A stretch of DNA of 43,410 bases. Origin: Verrucomicrobiia bacterium. GTDB taxonomy: Bacteria; Verrucomicrobiota; Verrucomicrobiia; Verrucomicrobiales; Akkermansiaceae. Location of the stretch: NCBI GenBank assembly GCA_947462875.1, contig CANHQJ010000030.1, positions 1-43,410 of the forward strand, written 5' to 3'. The translations under genes and the position numbers were made by a program. Below are positions 33,785 through 40,908 of this stretch, one piece after another. The number at the start of each line of letters is the position of its first letter. Within the stretch, counting starts at the first letter, position 1. The notes below the pieces were generated by a model that saw nothing but the letters and a program-made list of their open reading frames with translations, was not told the DNA's origin and searched no databases.

Positions 33785-35062
33785 TCAGGGTTTCCACCAG
33801 CCATCGAGGATGGTGGTCAGTGCCTTCACTCGCTCGGGGTCCTGATCGGCGAGATTTTTTTCTTCGGTGGTATCTTTCGTGATGTGATAGAGTTCGGGCT
33901 TGCCGGTTTTTTCCAGAGCGGCGGGCAGAATCAGTTTCCATTCGCCCTGCACGACCCAGCGCCAGCGCAGGCTGGAGGCGGGTACATCGAGATCGACGGC
34001 ATTGTGCGTGAAGCAGGCACCGGTGATGTGATCGCGCTTGCTGCGTGCGGCCTCATCGCTGACATCGATCCCCGGAAGATCCTTGGGCGCGGGAATATTG
34101 GCGAGCGAAAGCACCGTCGGCAGGATGTCAATGGAGCTGGCCAATTGCGGCGCGTCCTGCGCTTTGATTTTTTTCGGCAAGTGGAACATGATGGGTGTGC
34201 GCAGGCCGCCATCGTAGGGAGATTGTTTTGATTTTTCGGCATACCTGGGTCCTTTGGGATTCTGGATCCAGCCGTTGTCAGTGACGTAAACGATGAGTGT
34301 GTTGTCGGCGAGATTGCGCTCCTTCAGGCTTTGCCGCAGTTGGCCAATCGTTTCATCAAACCACTCGATCATCGCCCAGTAGCGGGCTTGGTGGATGGAC
34401 GGCGTGAGTTTTTGGTATTTGTCCAACAAACGCTGCGGCGGCGTGTGCGGATCATGCGGCAGCAGGGGGGCGTACCAGACGAAAAACGGTTTCTTTTCCT
34501 TGAGGGAGAGATCGAGGAAATCATCGATGGGCTTCATCGTCTTGCGACCGATGTCGAGCCCCTCATCGCCGTGGCGCGCGCCTTTGGTCATGCCATGGGT
34601 GAAGCCGCCGCGGGCGTAGGGACCTTGCCACCATTTTCCTGTTTGCAGAGTCAGGTAGCCTTGTTCGCCGAGTATGCGCGGAAGCGTGCGCTGCGCATCC
34701 ATGAATTGGTTCATGCGCTCGCGGCCTTGGGCGAAGGTGGGTGAAGTGCGCGAGGCGGCGGGTGCTTTTCCTTTCAGCTGCGGCGGATCGTTCGAGGTGA
34801 TCTTGTGCTGATGCGGAAATTTCCCGGTGAGAATGGTGGCAAGACTGGGGCAGCAGAGGCTGGAGGGCACGTAGCCGCGTTTGAACAGCAACGACTCCTT
34901 GGCCAGTTGATCGAGGTGAGGCGTTTTCACCTGTGCATGTCCCATGAAGGAATAATCCGTCCACGCCTGATCATCCGAGATGATATAAACGATGTTCAGT
35001 GGTGCTTCCTGCGCGCGGACGAGGGAGAGGGCGAGGAGAAACAGAAGGGCGATGAGTTTCAT
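33785..35062 (-). CDS. Secreted formylglycine-dependent sulfatase
   Basis: The product is 425 aa with a signal peptide (MKLIALLFLLALSLVRAQ). The metal-binding NIVYIISDDQAW (Asp30, Asp31) and the C-x-P-S motif (Cys70 in SSLCCPSLATILTG) mark a type I sulfatase. Cys70 would be converted to formylglycine. The residue after Ser is Leu where Arg is more usual. Later come WYAPLLPHDPHTPP and VYVTDNGWIQNPKGP. Such enzymes desulfate polysaccharides in the periplasm, a typical verrucomicrobial trait. The maturase is not in this window. It starts 4 bp after the NTF2-like gene, in one operon. Confidence 0.9.
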   Translation of the reverse strand: MKLIALLFLLALSLVRAQEAPLNIVYIISDDQAWTDYSFMGHAQVKTPHLDQLAKESLLFKRGYVPSSLCCPSLATILTGKFPHQHKITSNDPPQLKGKAPAASRTSPTFAQGRERMNQFMDAQRTLPRILGEQGYLTLQTGKWWQGPYARGGFTHGMTKGARHGDEGLDIGRKTMKPIDDFLDLSLKEKKPFFVWYAPLLPHDPHTPPQRLLDKYQKLTPSIHQARYWAMIEWFDETIGQLRQSLKERNLADNTLIVYVTDNGWIQNPKGPRYAEKSKQSPYDGGLRTPIMFHLPKKIKAQDAPQLASSIDILPTVLSLANIPAPKDLPGIDVSDEAARSKRDHITGACFTHNAVDLDVPASSLRWRWVVQGEWKLILPAALEKTGKPELYHITKDTTEEKNLADQDPERVKALTTILDGWWKP

Positions 35063-35065
35063 GGG

Positions 35066-35479
35066 TCAGGAAAGCACTTGGTTCAGCCAAAGTTGCAGAT
35101 TGTAGTACATGGTGACGCGTTTGATCCGACCGTTGTGAATCGTGAAAAACGCTCCGGCGGGCAGCTGATAGGTTTGCCCTTGCGCTTCCGGCAGTCCGTC
35201 ATCGGTGGCGAGATAGGTGCCGTGCACGATGAATTCCGCGGCGGCCCGCGTGCCGTCGTCGCTGGCGAAGAGTTGCAAGTCCGTGACGGATTCGCGGTAG
35301 CAGCGGTTCATGCGCACGAAAAATTCCCGAAACGCCTCGATGCCGGTTTCGCAACCGGACTGGTTGATGTCGTGGATGACATCCTCCGCCATCAGGGCCA
35401 GCATGGCATCGGTATCGCCGGCATTGAAGTGATCGTAGTAGGCGCTGAGCAGGGCGATGGTGTTCTCTCTGGGCTGCAT
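35066..35479 (-). CDS. SnoaL/ketosteroid-isomerase-like (NTF2-fold) protein
   Basis: The product is 137 aa. The helix-rich N-terminus (LLSAYYDHFNAGDTDAMLALMAEDVIHDINQ) followed by beta-strands GTRAAAEFIVHGTYLA and FFTIHNGRIKRVTMYYNLQLWL is the NTF2-like alpha+beta cone fold. Many members are enzymes on small hydrophobic substrates, but the role of this one is unknown. It is transcribed toward the sulfatase, 4 bp apart, and has a good leaderless-type promoter. It shares a 109 bp divergent region with der. Confidence 0.8.
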   Translation of the reverse strand: MQPRENTIALLSAYYDHFNAGDTDAMLALMAEDVIHDINQSGCETGIEAFREFFVRMNRCYRESVTDLQLFASDDGTRAAAEFIVHGTYLATDDGLPEAQGQTYQLPAGAFFTIHNGRIKRVTMYYNLQLWLNQVLS

Positions 35480-35485
35480 GAATCG

Positions 35486-35513
35486 ATTCTAATGGATGCC
35501 AAGCGCTTTTCCA
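35486..35513 (-). promoter_or_regulatory. Putative promoter of the NTF2-like/sulfatase operon (leaderless)
   Basis: TGGAAA (35508-35513) and TAGAAT (35486-35491) on the minus strand are 16 bp apart. The strong -10 lies 6 bp before the ATG at 35479. Confidence 0.5.
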
Positions 35514-35530
35514 GCACGATTTGCGGCAGG

Positions 35531-35581
35531 AAAAAACGCATTTTTTTTAGACTTGGTGATTGACATCGGTTGAGGCAAGAT
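35531..35581 (+). promoter_or_regulatory. Putative der promoter with upstream A/T tract
   Basis: An A6-CGCA-T8 tract (35531-35548) stands where an UP element would be. It is followed by TTGGTG (35553-35558), 17 bp, CAAGAT (35576-35581) and 7 bp to the ATG at 35589. An overlapping perfect TTGACA at 35560-35565 has no -10 at standard spacing before the start. Confidence 0.35.
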
Positions 35582-35588
35582 AACCGGC

Positions 35589-36989
35589 ATGCCCACTGTT
35601 GCTATCGTTGGTCGCCCGAATGTGGGGAAATCGGCTCTGTTCAATCGTCTTGTCGGACGGAAAATCGCCATCGTACACGACCAGGCGGGGATCACGCGTG
35701 ATCGCCTCTCCGCCCCGGGGAAGGTGATGAAGTTTCCTTGTGAGATCGTCGATACCGGCGGCATCGGTGCCACGCTGGATGACGGCTTCGCCGAGCAGGT
35801 CGCCTTCGAGGTGGACATCGCCATCGCCACGGCGGATCTGATCTTGTTCGTGGTGGATGCGCATGATGGCCTGACGGCGATCGATGCCGCGCTGAGCCAG
35901 AAGCTGCGTAAGGCCAAAGCCCCGGTGCTTCTGGTGATGAACAAGGTGGACCACGACAAGCACGAGGCGGCCTTTTCCGAATTCACCAAACTGGGTCTGG
36001 GCAATGGCATCGCGGTATCCGCGGAGCATGGACGTAACTTCGGCGAGCTCGTCGATGCGATCGATGCCGTGCTGGAACCGCTTTCTCCCGCCGAGGGCGA
36101 AACGCCGGAAATGCGCCAGCCCGATGGCATCCGCATCGCCATCGTCGGCAAGCCGAACGCCGGCAAGTCCTCGCTGGCGAATGCGATCCTGCAGGACCAG
36201 CGCACGATTGTGTCCGACATCGCCGGCACCACCCGCGATGCCGTGGATCTTCCCTGCAAGTTCAAGAACGAACATTTCACTCTCATCGACACCGCCGGTC
36301 TGCGCCCGCGGGCGAAACGCGACACCTCCGTGGAAGTGTTCTCGGCGATGCGCACCGAAAAGGCGATACGCCGCGCCGACCTGACCTTGCTGGTGATCGA
36401 TCTCGCCTCCGGCATCACCGCGCAGGATCGCAAGATCGCGCAGTTGATTCTGGAGGAAAACAAACCGTGCCTGATCGTGCTGAACAAGTTCGATCTCTAC
36501 CACCCCGGTGCGAAGAAAAAAGCCCGCATTGAAGAGGCGACCGAGCATGTGAAACGCGAGTTGTTTTTCCTCGATTACGCGCCGTTTGCGATTGTCTCGG
36601 CAAAAGAAAATGATTCCGTGGACATGATCCTCAAGGAGGTGATCAAGATCCGCAATCAATCGCAGAAACACCCGACCACCGGCGTGCTCAACCGCATCCT
36701 GCAAAAAGCGATCGAGAAAAATCCACCACCCATCGATTCGAAGCTGAAGCGTCGCATGAAGCTCTACTACGGCACGGTGGCCCTGGACAAGACCAGCGAA
36801 CTGATTCCGGTGCCGACGTATATCCTGTTCGTGAACGACAAACATTTGTTGAGCCAGAGCTACGGCCAGTACCTGCGCAATCAGATGCGCGAGTCCCATC
36901 CCGCACCGGGCATACCGATCGTGTTTTCGCCCCGTTCCCGCGAGCGCCGCGACCTCACGCCCGGAACCTTCTCGCAGAAAAGCCACTGA
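35589..36989 (+). CDS. der: Ribosome-assembly GTPase Der (EngA)
   Basis: The product is 466 aa with two tandem GTPase domains, unique to Der. Domain 1 has VAIVGRPNVGKSALFNR, ITRDR, DTGGIG and NKVD. Domain 2 has IAIVGKPNAGKSSLANAIL, TTRDA, DTAGLR and NKFD. A KH-like domain closes the protein (residues about 360-450, KLKRRMKLYYGTVA...PTYILFVND). Der is needed for 50S subunit maturation. It is divergent from the NTF2-like gene and convergent with the GH5-like gene, 7 bp away. Confidence 0.95.
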   Translation: MPTVAIVGRPNVGKSALFNRLVGRKIAIVHDQAGITRDRLSAPGKVMKFPCEIVDTGGIGATLDDGFAEQVAFEVDIAIATADLILFVVDAHDGLTAIDAALSQKLRKAKAPVLLVMNKVDHDKHEAAFSEFTKLGLGNGIAVSAEHGRNFGELVDAIDAVLEPLSPAEGETPEMRQPDGIRIAIVGKPNAGKSSLANAILQDQRTIVSDIAGTTRDAVDLPCKFKNEHFTLIDTAGLRPRAKRDTSVEVFSAMRTEKAIRRADLTLLVIDLASGITAQDRKIAQLILEENKPCLIVLNKFDLYHPGAKKKARIEEATEHVKRELFFLDYAPFAIVSAKENDSVDMILKEVIKIRNQSQKHPTTGVLNRILQKAIEKNPPPIDSKLKRRMKLYYGTVALDKTSELIPVPTYILFVNDKHLLSQSYGQYLRNQMRESHPAPGIPIVFSPRSRERRDLTPGTFSQKSH

Positions 36990-36996
36990 GCCGCAG

Positions 36997-38049
36997 TCAG
37001 CGCTCCGCCGTCATCTGTGGGCCGATTTCCCGGAACAACTCCACCCACGAGAGCCAGATGGCGCTGTGGATGGTGGCCTTGCCCGCTTCTTTCATTTCCG
37101 TGAGAACGGTCGGTGACTCATCCGGCCAGTGGCCCATCCAGCCGTGCGCGGTGCCGCGGCTGCGCAGAAGGAATTGCCGCAGATCGTCCGCGCCGCAGCT
37201 GAGCGGGAAGGTTTCGCCGATGACGATGGGCTTGCCCCAATCGAACCGTTTCAGCAGAGCGAGCTCTTCCTCGACCTTGCCGGTTTTCGGATAGAGATGG
37301 GGCGAGACAAAGTCGAGAGGCGCGGCGGCTTTTTGATAGGCTCCGGGAAAGGGCAGCATGCCCAGGGTGATGAGGTGCTGGCGGTCGTGCTCGCGGATGG
37401 CGGCGACCATGCGTTTGGTCCACTCGCTCATGATGTCATCATGGCTGCGTTTTCCGGGCTCCAGGGTGAGGCGTTGGCAGAACTCGACATCGCCCATTTT
37501 TCCCATGTAGTAGCCCTCGGCACGGGTGCCTGCGGCGGAGGGTTCATTGACCAGATCGTAGGCGAACACGGCGGGGCTGGCGGCGCAGACGCGGGCGATG
37601 CTTGCCCAGAAAAATGCCTGCGTCTTCCAGCGTTCCTGCTCGTTCAGGGCATCATACCACGCCATGCGATCCTTGATCTTGTAGCAGGCCAGCCCGGTGA
37701 TTTGCACGTGGATGCCGACTTTTTCCGCCACTTGCAAGAGGGCCTTGAGGTGATCGAGCGCCGTGGGGTTCATCGTATCGGGGCCGGTCATCAAGCGCGG
37801 CATTTCCGGGTGGATGCGCACCACGTTCGTGCCGGCGGCTTTCATTTCGGCGAACTCGCGCTGGATGCGTGCGGGGTCCTTTTCCATGCGATCGAGGACA
37901 TCGACGGAGCTGTAATTGTGCCCCCAGGGCACATAGCGAGTGCCGGAAGGATGCAGCTGGAAACTCTTGCCTTCGGGAGCGAGGCGCACGTATTCGATGG
38001 CAGCGGCGAAAGATACGAGGGCGCAGAGGAAAGACAGTATGGGTTTCAT
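36997..38049 (-). CDS. Secreted GH5-like (cellulase-family) glycoside hydrolase
   Basis: The product is 350 aa from the ATG at 38049, with a signal peptide (MKPILSFLCALVSFAAA). The TIM-barrel signs are RYVPWGHNYSSVDVL, GTNVVRIHPEMPRL, FAYDLVNEPSAAG with the acid/base Glu, and KPIVIGETFPLSCG with the nucleophile Glu. The pattern NEP...GE is that of clan GH-A, closest to GH5. The substrate is unknown; beta-mannan or beta-glucan are possibilities. It would act in the periplasm or outside. A promoter and a possible operator lie at 38056-38091, between it and the tRNA gene. Confidence 0.8.
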   Translation of the reverse strand: MKPILSFLCALVSFAAAIEYVRLAPEGKSFQLHPSGTRYVPWGHNYSSVDVLDRMEKDPARIQREFAEMKAAGTNVVRIHPEMPRLMTGPDTMNPTALDHLKALLQVAEKVGIHVQITGLACYKIKDRMAWYDALNEQERWKTQAFFWASIARVCAASPAVFAYDLVNEPSAAGTRAEGYYMGKMGDVEFCQRLTLEPGKRSHDDIMSEWTKRMVAAIREHDRQHLITLGMLPFPGAYQKAAAPLDFVSPHLYPKTGKVEEELALLKRFDWGKPIVIGETFPLSCGADDLRQFLLRSRGTAHGWMGHWPDESPTVLTEMKEAGKATIHSAIWLSWVELFREIGPQMTAER

Positions 38050-38055
38050 ACAAGC

Positions 38056-38091
38056 ACTTTGCCCGTAATCCGTTGATCTTTCAATGATCAA
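38056..38091 (-). promoter_or_regulatory. Putative promoter and operator of the GH5-like gene
   Basis: TTGAAA (38079-38084) and CAAAGT (38056-38061) on the minus strand are 17 bp apart, and the -10 ends 6 bp before the ATG. An inverted repeat TTGATC-N7-GATCAA (38073-38091) covers the -35, the position of a repressor site. Confidence 0.35.
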
Positions 38092-38113
38092 ATGCTCTCG
38101 TTCCGGTGGACGA

Positions 38114-38188
38114 TGGAGCCGCTGGTCGGATTTGAACCGACGACCTATTCATTACGAATGAATTGCTCTACCCCTGAGCTACAGCGGC
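38114..38188 (-). tRNA. tRNA-Thr (anticodon CGU)
   Basis: The reverse complement folds into a full cloverleaf of 75 nt. The acceptor stem GCCGCTG/CAGCGGC is perfect, the D arm reads GCTC...GAGC, and the anticodon stem ATTCA/TGAAT holds the loop TTCGTAA with anticodon CGT. The T arm is GTCGG-TTCGAAT-CCGAC. The discriminator is T and a CCA end is encoded (38114-38116). It would read the ACG threonine codon. Confidence 0.95.
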
Positions 38189-38207
38189 ATCGTGCGGATG
38201 CGGGGAA

Positions 38208-38237
38208 AGGCTAGCGCAGACACGCCGCGCTGTGCAA
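38208..38237 (-). promoter_or_regulatory. Putative tRNA-Thr promoter
   Basis: TTGCAC (38232-38237) and TAGCCT (38208-38213) on the minus strand are 18 bp apart. The -10 lies 19 bp before the mature tRNA 5' end, which leaves room for a short precursor leader. Confidence 0.35.
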
Positions 38238-38268
38238 CCGCAAAATGAGAAATTTCCGGCGTTCGGGT

Positions 38269-39312
38269 TCAGGCGGAGCCGACACTCTCGCGCGGGGTGT
38301 AGATGGTGGGGAAGATCACCTGGCGCGGCTGGGCGAGATCATCGGCATCGGGATGCTCGATGCGACGGATCAGCAGATCGGCGGCTTCCTGGGTGATTTT
38401 TCGGTAGCGCTGGCGGATGGAGCTAAGCGTGGTGGGCAGGTAGGCGCAGAGCGGAATGTCATCGACGCCGACGATGGAGAGATCGCGCGGGATCTCCAGC
38501 CCGGCTTCCACAGCGGCGCGCATGCAGGCGACCGCGGCGATGTCGTTCATGGCGACCACAGCCGTGGGGCGGTTTTCGCCGCAGGTGGCGAGGAATTGCT
38601 GGAACGTGGCAAAGGCCTGATCGATGCGGTGACCGGTTTGCAGCAAATGGACGGAGGAGGCGGGAATGCCGGAGGCGGCGAGCATTTGCTGGAACAGGAT
38701 CGAGCGCGAGCCGTCATAGGTGCCCTCGGCATGGGCGCTGAGGAAGGCGAAACGCTTGTGACCACGGGCGACCAGATCTTTCACGGCGTCCTCGAGGCCC
38801 TGGGTGAAATCGCTGAGCACGGCATCGGCGGGCAGCGCCTGTTCGGGCACGCCGTTGCCGAGCGCGACCACCGGCATTTTTTTCCCGAACATCTCGGCCA
38901 GATCGCCGCGGTAGGTTTCATTGTTGCTGAGCCACAGCACGGTGCCATCCACTTCGAGATCGACGAGCTCGGAGAGCAAGTGCTTCTCCCTCACCAGCGA
39001 GGAACGGCAGCTTTCCACCAGCAAGTCATACCCGCGCTCTTCCACGGCGGCTTCCAGTTCATCGGCGATGGTACAGAAAAACGGATTGGTCACGTCCTGG
39101 ATGATCAGGCCGATGGTGTGGAAACGACCGGAACGCAGGGCGCGGGCGGTCTTGTTCGGACGGTAGCCCATTTCCGCCGCGGCGGCAAACACACGCGCCT
39201 CCGTCTCCTTCGACGCCCACGAATTCGGGCGTTTGTTGAGTATGGTGGATGCGGTGTTAACGGCTACTCCTGCTCTTTCAGCAACATCTTTGAGGCGTAC
39301 GCGAATGCTCAC
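38269..39312 (-). CDS. LacI family transcriptional regulator
   Basis: The product is 347 aa with a GTG start at 39312. The N-terminal helix-turn-helix (RLKDVAERAGVAVNTASTILN) and hinge helix (NKTARALRSGR) are followed by a periplasmic-binding-protein-like effector domain. That domain contains TIGLIIQDVTNPFF, YDLLVESCRSS, DGTVLWLS and LSIVGVDDIPLCAYLPTTLSSI. Such proteins repress sugar-use genes and respond to sugars or sugar phosphates. The nearby GH5-like gene (38049) is a candidate target, and self-regulation is possible. The target assignment is inference. Confidence 0.92.
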   Translation of the reverse strand: MSIRVRLKDVAERAGVAVNTASTILNKRPNSWASKETEARVFAAAAEMGYRPNKTARALRSGRFHTIGLIIQDVTNPFFCTIADELEAAVEERGYDLLVESCRSSLVREKHLLSELVDLEVDGTVLWLSNNETYRGDLAEMFGKKMPVVALGNGVPEQALPADAVLSDFTQGLEDAVKDLVARGHKRFAFLSAHAEGTYDGSRSILFQQMLAASGIPASSVHLLQTGHRIDQAFATFQQFLATCGENRPTAVVAMNDIAAVACMRAAVEAGLEIPRDLSIVGVDDIPLCAYLPTTLSSIRQRYRKITQEAADLLIRRIEHPDADDLAQPRQVIFPTIYTPRESVGSA

Positions 39313-39318
39313 GCCGGC

Positions 39319-39348
39319 GATATAGGAATATTCTTAAGGGATCTGCAA
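39319..39348 (-). promoter_or_regulatory. Putative lacI-family gene promoter (leaderless)
   Basis: TTGCAG (39343-39348) and TATATC (39319-39324) on the minus strand are 18 bp apart, and the -10 lies 6 bp before the GTG start. The palindrome GAATATTC (39326-39333) sits in the spacer. The upstream stretch 39350-39425 is unusually A/T-rich for this window and includes ATAC-GAT-GTAT (39390s), a weak operator candidate. Confidence 0.45.
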
Positions 39349-39443
39349 GCGGTAAATGAATATGACACAAAAAATAGACCACTTTTCGCATACGATGTAT
39401 TCTTTTTTGAACACATTCGGTGATTTTTCCTGTCCGTATCGGC

Positions 39444-40757
39444 TCAAATCTGCTCGATGCGGAAGACGACGGGCTCGGAATTGACGCAATCGAGACGGGC
39501 GATTTCCTGCAGGGCTTGCTGGAGCAGGCCGAAGGGGCAGCTGTGCAGCAGGAAGACCATATCGACGAAAGCGGCATCGGGATTTTCCGGGTTCACGGGG
39601 GAATGCGTGCCGCTGATGCCGATGCGGTGCTGGGCGAGCACGGTGGCGATTTCCGCCACCACGCCGGGGCGGTCGGTGACATCGAAACGCACGTAATACG
39701 CCGTGCGGGTCTCCTCGATGGGCAGCAGGTGGCCTTGTTTGCCCCAGGGCAGGAAGCCGCGGTGCGGGAGCTCATGGGCGAGCGAGCGGGCGGCTTCCAC
39801 CAGGTCCGCGACCACGGCGGAGGCGGTGGGATCTTCTCCCGCGCCGCGACCGTAGAACAAGGATTCGCCGACTCCGTCACCGTGCACCGCCACGGCATTA
39901 AACACGCCATTGACCGATGCCAGAATGTGGCTCTTGCTGACAAACGAGGGCTGCAAGCGCAGCTCGATCGCGTCATCATCGTGCTCGCGGATCACGGCCA
40001 GCAATTTCACGACGTAGCCGAGCTGCTTGGCGAAATCGATATCGATCGGCTTCACCTGCTCGATGCCCACGACGTGCATGTCGCGCGGCGAAATGGGGAA
40101 ACCGTACGCCAGCGTGGCTAACAGAATCGCCTTGTGCGCGGCGTCCCAGCCGTTGACGTCGAGCGTGGGATCGGACTCGGCGTAGCCCAGTGCCTGGGCC
40201 TCTTGCAGAGCGGTGGCGAAGTCCAGCCGTGCCTCCGACATGCGCTGCAAAATGTAATTGCTGGTGCCGTTGATGATGCCGCACATCGCCTTGATGCGAT
40301 TGCCGATGAAAGCCTCCTGCACCGTCTTGATGATGGGAATGCCGCCGGCCACCGCGGCCTCGAAATGAATCGGCGTGTTGTGCTGTTTCGACAGAGCGAA
40401 AAGCTCCGGTCCGCGTTCGGCAAGCAGCGCCTTATTGCCCGTGACCACGGGTTTTCCCAAAGTGAGCGCGCGGGCGACGATGTCATAGGCCAGGCCGGTG
40501 CCGCCGATGAGCTCCACGACGATGTGCACCGCAGGGTCATCGACCATCGCTTGCCAATCCGTGGTGAGCAAGGCGGGCGAGACCGTTTCATGGCGGGACT
40601 TGTCGAGATCGCGTACGAGGATGCGCACGACCTCCAGATCCATGTCCGTGCCGCTGCGTTGCCGGATGAGAGCGCCATTGCGATGCAGCGCGCGGATCAC
40701 GCCAGTGCCCACAGTGCCACAGCCTGCGAGTCCGATGCCATAAGGGGTAGATGTCAC
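39444..40757 (-). CDS. hom: Homoserine dehydrogenase with ACT domain
   Basis: The product is 437 aa with a GTG start. The NAD(P)-binding GLAGCGTVGTGVIRAL, the VVTGNKALLAERGPELF segment, GIINGTSNYILQRMSE and ALGYAESDPTLDVNGWDAAHKAIL are homoserine dehydrogenase signatures. The C-terminal region (about 352-430, DRPGVVAEIATVLAQHRIGI) is an ACT domain for amino-acid feedback, usually by threonine. The enzyme reduces aspartate semialdehyde to homoserine. A hairpin/operator-like repeat overlaps its promoter at 40758-40793. Confidence 0.95.
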   Translation of the reverse strand: MTSTPYGIGLAGCGTVGTGVIRALHRNGALIRQRSGTDMDLEVVRILVRDLDKSRHETVSPALLTTDWQAMVDDPAVHIVVELIGGTGLAYDIVARALTLGKPVVTGNKALLAERGPELFALSKQHNTPIHFEAAVAGGIPIIKTVQEAFIGNRIKAMCGIINGTSNYILQRMSEARLDFATALQEAQALGYAESDPTLDVNGWDAAHKAILLATLAYGFPISPRDMHVVGIEQVKPIDIDFAKQLGYVVKLLAVIREHDDDAIELRLQPSFVSKSHILASVNGVFNAVAVHGDGVGESLFYGRGAGEDPTASAVVADLVEAARSLAHELPHRGFLPWGKQGHLLPIEETRTAYYVRFDVTDRPGVVAEIATVLAQHRIGISGTHSPVNPENPDAAFVDMVFLLHSCPFGLLQQALQEIARLDCVNSEPVVFRIEQI

Positions 40758-40793
40758 GGCAGCAACTGTACTGCTGCCATGTGATCAGGGCAA
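40758..40793 (-). promoter_or_regulatory. Putative hom promoter overlapped by an inverted repeat
   Basis: TTGCCC (40788-40793) and TACAGT (40765-40770) on the minus strand are 17 bp apart, and 7 bp separate the -10 from the GTG start at 40757. A perfect 7-bp inverted repeat GGCAGCA / TGCTGCC (40758-40764 and 40772-40778) surrounds the -10 and abuts the start codon. It could be an operator. Confidence 0.45.
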
Positions 40794-40820
40794 GCCTGAA
40801 ACTGGCGAAGTCTATGGAGC

Positions 40821-40867
40821 AGGGATTTGCAATCCCTGGAAAGGGGTTGCAAACCCCTTCTCCTTAT
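40821..40867. repeat. REP/BIME-like pair of palindromes between hom and the TauE gene
   Basis: AGGGATT-TGC-AATCCCT (40821-40837) is followed after 3 bp by AAGGGGTT-GCA-AACCCCTT (40841-40859), both with perfect arms and opposite centres. The right part, read on the minus strand, repeats the block at 16685-16711 beside malQ. Both copies lie between genes. Confidence 0.7.
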
Positions 40868-40908
40868 TGCTCTTGTCATACACGGGCGGGCTTGGCACCG
40901 TGGCGGGG

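Noticed and set aside
35547-36986. Long open frame (479 codons) opposite der
   Set aside because: Antisense shadow; the plus strand is an unambiguous two-domain Der GTPase.
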